9,299 bases of DNA from Kangiella sp. (GTDB lineage Bacteria; Pseudomonadota; Gammaproteobacteria; Enterobacterales; Kangiellaceae). Under the pieces are notes generated by a model that worked only from the letters and a program-made list of their open reading frames with translations, searched no databases and was not told the origin of the DNA. The translations under genes were made by a program, and so were the position numbers. Numbering within the stretch: the first letter of the stretch is position 1; each line of letters opens with the position of its first letter. This document shows positions 6,119 to 9,299 of the stretch, one piece after another. The stretch is taken from contig NVVT01000004.1 of the NCBI GenBank assembly GCA_002733465.1, positions 1-9,299 on the forward strand, in the 5' to 3' direction.

Positions 6119-7339
6119 ATGAAATTGTTAAAAATAAAACACCTTATATACACTTTTCTTTTTGTATTGAATTTACACGCGGAATACGCGAATGCAGACA
6201 CTGTTGAAATTAATGGTGAGTTTCGTTCAATATATGATTACGGTAATACTAGAAATGGCTTAGTTGCAGGTGGCCACCTCGCCATAAATTATGGCTTCTT
6301 GGAAAATTTCAAAAGCAGACTCGCAGTTTATACCGCGCAACCAATTATCGGGTCAGATGCGGGAATAATTGGCACCGGTATAGCTGAAGGAAGCGACGGT
6401 TTTTCGATACTTGGAGAAGTCAATATCAACTATGAAAATGACGTACACAATATAACTTTAGGTCGTCAATTAGTTTCATCGCCATTAGTTACATCACACG
6501 ATGCAATATTAATTCAAGGAATGTTTTCAGGGGTTAATTACTCTAACAAGCTATTCGAATCTACAGAGCTTCGTTTAATGTATTTTAACGAAATGTCAGG
6601 ACGCGACAACCTTCATAAAAAAAGTGAATGGTTGAGCATGTCAAAGGTATTGGGAACCTCTTATGAAAAAGGCATGCTTGCTTTCGGCTTAACCAATAGT
6701 GGGGATAAAAATTATTACACTTCGTCAACGCAATTCTGGTATTACAATATAGAAGATACTCTAAATACCTTTTACGCCAGTAACACCATGATTTTTTCAG
6801 ATAGCGACTATCAACTAGAAACTCACTATTGGCGTTCTTATTCGCTAAAAAGGTTTGAAAATGATACAGGAAATAAAATCGACTATCACTTCATTGGTAG
6901 CCAAATTAGTCGAAACTATGGCAATTTAACTTTAAAATTTGCGTATGATCATATGGGTAAAAAAGAAGGCAGTTATACAATACCTAAAGCATTCGGCAAC
7001 TATGCTATTTACACTTACGGGCTCAGGTTAGATTCAGGTGCTTATGGTGCAAACATTGCTGGAACAGGTTTAAAAATACGTTCAATGAACGCTATCAAGT
7101 TTACCTCTCTTTATAAACTAGAACAACGCTCGATATTTATCGTCGGTTATATGTTGGGGCGTTCTAGCGACAACTCATTACAGTCAGACATGAACCTTTT
7201 AGATATCGCCTGGTTTTCAGGAAAAATGATTGACAATAAACTTTCGCTTGGGGTAGTCTTAGAGATCTTAGATTCTAAAGGTGGTGGTGTTTTCAAATCA
7301 GACACTAAACTGAAATTAATTGCTAAGTATCAGTTATAA
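6119..7339 (+). CDS. OprD/MOMP-like outer-membrane porin
   Basis: The 406-residue product has a signal peptide of about 26 residues (cleavage after ANA) and a body of alternating beta strands. The stretch VEINGEFRSIYDYGN (29-43), then GLVAGGHLAINYGFLENFKSRLAVYTAQP, then a LGRQLVSSPLVTSHD motif and a FSGVNYSN segment follow the layout of OprD-type and epsilonproteobacterial major porins. The C terminus ends in Y-Q-L, not Phe. Such barrels pass small anionic or cationic nutrients, so this may import or export the compound handled by the array. It starts 18 bases after the GST stop with no clear Shine-Dalgarno, so coupling is plausible. A separate promoter in the 18-base gap is not possible, but one inside the GST gene cannot be excluded. 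Assignment to OprD versus the MOMP clan is uncertain. Confidence 0.72.
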   Translation: MKLLKIKHLIYTFLFVLNLHAEYANADTVEINGEFRSIYDYGNTRNGLVAGGHLAINYGFLENFKSRLAVYTAQPIIGSDAGIIGTGIAEGSDGFSILGEVNINYENDVHNITLGRQLVSSPLVTSHDAILIQGMFSGVNYSNKLFESTELRLMYFNEMSGRDNLHKKSEWLSMSKVLGTSYEKGMLAFGLTNSGDKNYYTSSTQFWYYNIEDTLNTFYASNTMIFSDSDYQLETHYWRSYSLKRFENDTGNKIDYHFIGSQISRNYGNLTLKFAYDHMGKKEGSYTIPKAFGNYAIYTYGLRLDSGAYGANIAGTGLKIRSMNAIKFTSLYKLEQRSIFIVGYMLGRSSDNSLQSDMNLLDIAWFSGKMIDNKLSLGVVLEILDSKGGGVFKSDTKLKLIAKYQL

Positions 7340-7345
7340 CTGATA
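7328..7345. repeat. 18-bp perfect palindrome covering the porin stop codon
   Basis: TATCAGTTATAACTGATA at 7328-7345 is fully self-complementary about its centre at 7336/7337 and includes the stop codon TAA (7337-7339). Its last 12 bases before the stop encode the terminal Y-Q-L residues. The zero-base loop makes it a better protein-binding site than an RNA terminator, although a shorter stem with a 4-base loop could form. No T tract follows directly. Confidence 0.55.
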
Positions 7346-7378
7346 TAAGCGTTAATGCAAAAGGTTTTAACACAAAGA

Positions 7379-7397
7379 GTTTTCAAAAATTGAAAAT
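7379..7397. terminator. AT-rich hairpin between the convergent porin and selO
   Basis: TTTTCAA (7380-7386) and TTGAAAA (7390-7396) form a perfect 7-bp stem with a 3-base loop, extended by one G-U pair. It lies in the 60-base gap between the porin stop at 7339 and the selO stop at 7400, the usual place for a bidirectional terminator. The stem is AT-only apart from one C-G pair and flanking T tracts are short (T4 within the arm), so termination strength is doubtful. Confidence 0.35.
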
Positions 7398-7399
7398 AT

Positions 7400-8887
7400 T
7401 CAAGTTCCACAAAATGTTCTCTGAACAACTTCAGAGTCTTTGGGAGCCAACATATATTTTACTTTGTTTTGATCGAATTTATAAGGCGATTGTAAAATCG
7501 TATTTAGCTCAAAAAATGGTTCGAAATCATTGTTATCTTCTGCAGCTCTAATCACTTTTTCGACTTGATGATTACGAGGTATCACAACCGGGTTAACTTG
7601 CTTCATACTTGCTATCCTTGAATCCTCATCATACTCAGATTTATTGATAGATAACCGCCAATCCGCTAACCAATTTTCAATTTTTTTACTATTTGTAAAA
7701 AATCTAACAAGGGTATCATCTCCATTACTTTGACTATTCTTCAAATTCGAAAGAGAGTAAAAAGTTTGAGTAAAATCAGCTTTCGACTCTGCCATAATAT
7801 TTAATAGTTCATCAATTATTTTCTTTTCTTCTTTATTCTGTAACGTAGAAACTTCGAAACCCAACTTTTTTCGCATTTCCTCAAGCCAATATTTTTCATA
7901 TAGCTCGGGGAAAACATTTAATTCATCTTCCGCTATTTTTATCGCATTTTTCTGATCATTTGATAGCAAAGATAAAATAGATTCCGCAAACCGAGTAAGA
8001 TTCCAAAGAGCAATATGTGGTTGATTTGAATAAGCGTAACGACCATTTTCATCGATAAAACTAAATTTTTTATTAAAATTAAATTCATCCATAAACGCAC
8101 AGGGTCCGTAATCAATGGTTTCTCCGCAGATCGACATATTATCGGTATTCATCACACCGTGAATAAAACCAAGCCCCATCCATTTTGAGATTAAATAAGC
8201 TTGTCGTTTGATAACTTCTCGCAGAAAACTTCGGTATTTGCTTTTGTCATTATCTATTTCCGGAAAATTACGAGCTATAACATAATCAGCCAATTTTTTA
8301 ATTGAGGCTAAATCATTTCTTGATGAAAAATATTGAAAAGTCCCCACTCGAACAAAACTACGAGAGGTTCTAGTGATAATGCCACCGGGAATCATTCCTT
8401 CTCTAGCCACCATATCACCTGTTGTTACAGCAGCTAATGCCCGAGTAGTAGGTACACCGAGTTTTGCCATCGCTTCACTCACAATATACTCTCTTAAAAC
8501 CGGACCAAGAGCCGAGCGTCCATCCCCTCCTCTCGAATAAGAGGTTCTACCAGAACCTTTCAATTGAAGGTCATATTCAAAATTCGAAGAATCAAATAAG
8601 CTTCCTAGCAGAATAGCTCGACCATCTCCGAGTTGCGGAGAAAAACCACCAAACTGATGCCCCGAATATGCCATTGCCAACGGAGATGAATTTTCAATTA
8701 ATTTATTACCCGAAAAATAGGGCATACCATCTTCAAAATTAAGAACGGTGCCATGCAAATTTAGCTCTTTTTGTAATTCTTGATTAAAAATGAACAGTTG
8801 AGGATTGCTAACTGACTTAGGCTTGTCACCTGAGTAAAAAGCGCTTCCTAACTTGTTATAACTGTGAGTGAATTGAATGCTTTTCAT
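7400..8887 (-). CDS. selO: SelO protein adenylyltransferase (YdiU/UPF0061 pseudokinase)
   Basis: The 495-residue product is a complete SelO. It transfers AMP from ATP to Ser/Thr/Tyr of protein targets, reported to include redox proteins such as glutaredoxin. Family blocks are intact: N-terminal Y-S-G-H-Q-F-G-G (74-81), Q-L-G-D-G-R-A (85-91), L-K-G-S-G-R-T (109-115) with the nucleotide-binding Lys110, G-D-G-R-S-A-L-G-P-V-L-R-E-Y (121-134), then HGVMNTDNMS (243-252) with catalytic Asp249 and metal-binding Asn250, and I-D-Y-G-P-C-A-F-M-D (258-267) with metal-binding Asp259. It ends R-T-F-C-G-T; Cys493 holds the position of the Sec or Cys seen near the C terminus in relatives, and Cys263 is a possible disulfide partner. 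The start at 8887 has no strong Shine-Dalgarno; the gene follows the acetyltransferase gene after 22 bases and is probably coupled to it. Confidence 0.96.
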   Translation of the reverse strand: MKSIQFTHSYNKLGSAFYSGDKPKSVSNPQLFIFNQELQKELNLHGTVLNFEDGMPYFSGNKLIENSSPLAMAYSGHQFGGFSPQLGDGRAILLGSLFDSSNFEYDLQLKGSGRTSYSRGGDGRSALGPVLREYIVSEAMAKLGVPTTRALAAVTTGDMVAREGMIPGGIITRTSRSFVRVGTFQYFSSRNDLASIKKLADYVIARNFPEIDNDKSKYRSFLREVIKRQAYLISKWMGLGFIHGVMNTDNMSICGETIDYGPCAFMDEFNFNKKFSFIDENGRYAYSNQPHIALWNLTRFAESILSLLSNDQKNAIKIAEDELNVFPELYEKYWLEEMRKKLGFEVSTLQNKEEKKIIDELLNIMAESKADFTQTFYSLSNLKNSQSNGDDTLVRFFTNSKKIENWLADWRLSINKSEYDEDSRIASMKQVNPVVIPRNHQVEKVIRAAEDNNDFEPFFELNTILQSPYKFDQNKVKYMLAPKDSEVVQRTFCGT

Positions 8888-8909
8888 TGTTTATTATGCT
8901 TAATTCTAG

Positions 8910-9299
8910 TCATAAGGACTTAACCATTCTGATAATTATACTGTCTACTCCATTATCAGCCACTATCGCGGTTCGCTCAACTTCTTTATACCCTCTCGAA
9001 ATATAAAGTGGTTCGCCTGCAGTAGTCGCACCTAGCTCAATTGTTTTAAACCCGGCATTTCTTGCTGAATCTTCCCCTAAGTTAATTAAGTAACTTCCAA
9101 TGCCTTGTCTTCCCCAGTCTGGATGTGTGTACATCGCTCTTATTCTAGCTGGTTCAGTTTGAGGGTCGCTTAAAGAATCATCACGACCAAGAGTATGATC
9201 GCCTCCATATAACGTTTTCCGCTTTCCCCAACCTCCGCAACCAACCATAATCGTTTTATCTTGATGAATAGTTTCTATAATAAAATAAGTTCCATCTTC
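8910..9299 (-). CDS. GNAT-family N-acetyltransferase, 5' end outside window
   Basis: The frame is open from the right edge, so the visible part is 129 residues plus stop, and the Met codon at 9248 is internal. The upstream residues (17 of them, EDGTYFIIETIHQDKTI) continue the domain. The acetyl-CoA motif A is R-Q-G-I-G-S (visible residues 64-69), preceded by E-P-A-R-I-R-A-M-Y-T-H-P-D-W (strand 4 and its loop) and followed by G-E-P-L-Y-I-S-R-G-Y-K-E-V-E-R (about 95-109), the C-terminal strand pair. The family acetylates a primary amine of a small molecule or protein from acetyl-CoA; the substrate is not readable. It ends 22 bases before selO on the same strand, so the two are likely one transcript. 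No frameshift or missing motif is seen in the visible part. Confidence 0.88.
   Translation of the reverse strand, partial: EDGTYFIIETIHQDKTIMVGCGGWGKRKTLYGGDHTLGRDDSLSDPQTEPARIRAMYTHPDWGRQGIGSYLINLGEDSARNAGFKTIELGATTAGEPLYISRGYKEVERTAIVADNGVDSIIIRMVKSL

Noticed and set aside
1..9299. Mobile element, phage or CRISPR content
   Set aside because: No transposase, integrase, phage gene, terminal repeats or regularly spaced repeats were seen on either strand.

Overview
The window is AT-rich and reads as a chromosome segment of a Gram-negative bacterium. Two proteins look like signal-peptide-bearing outer-membrane barrels, and there is a membrane-anchored diguanylate cyclase, a SelO pseudokinase and an HxlR regulator. 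The family mix and base composition suggest a marine gammaproteobacterium of the Alteromonadales/Oceanospirillales kind. That placement is inference; nothing here is diagnostic of a genus. I see no tRNA, rRNA, CRISPR array, insertion sequence or phage gene.

Left edge (1-816). A short secreted DUF3365/Tll0287-like protein is encoded on the minus strand (70-381). It is followed by a perfect 10-bp hairpin that buries the ribosome-binding site of another minus-strand gene, of which only the first codons (14 to 1) are visible. Positions 382-816 are non-coding and hold several small inverted repeats, including a terminator-like hairpin at 695-720.

Surface and c-di-GMP (817-3773). A putative outer-membrane beta-barrel protein (817-2121) is followed, 107 bases later on the same strand, by a 7TM-PAS-GGDEF diguanylate cyclase (2229-3773) with intact active and inhibitory sites.

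Regulated cassette (3827-7339). A minus-strand HxlR-type regulator with two N-terminal cysteines (3827-4159) diverges from a four-gene plus-strand array with gaps of 9, 34 and 18 bases. The array encodes a small four-helix inner-membrane protein, a class I SAM-dependent methyltransferase, a Cys-Pro glutathione S-transferase-like protein and an OprD/MOMP-like porin. Direct repeats and overlapping promoter-like elements lie in the divergent spacer. The reading I favour is an electrophile- or redox-responsive detoxification operon controlled by the HxlR protein, with a porin as an unusual last member. It ends in an 18-bp perfect palindrome that covers the porin stop codon.

Right edge (7400-9299, minus strand). 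A GNAT acetyltransferase cut by the window edge lies 22 bases upstream of selO, the Fic-unrelated protein AMPylase linked to redox homeostasis. The pair is convergent with the porin cassette. The HxlR cassette, the glutathione S-transferase and SelO together give the right half a thiol/redox theme, but no shared regulation is visible.
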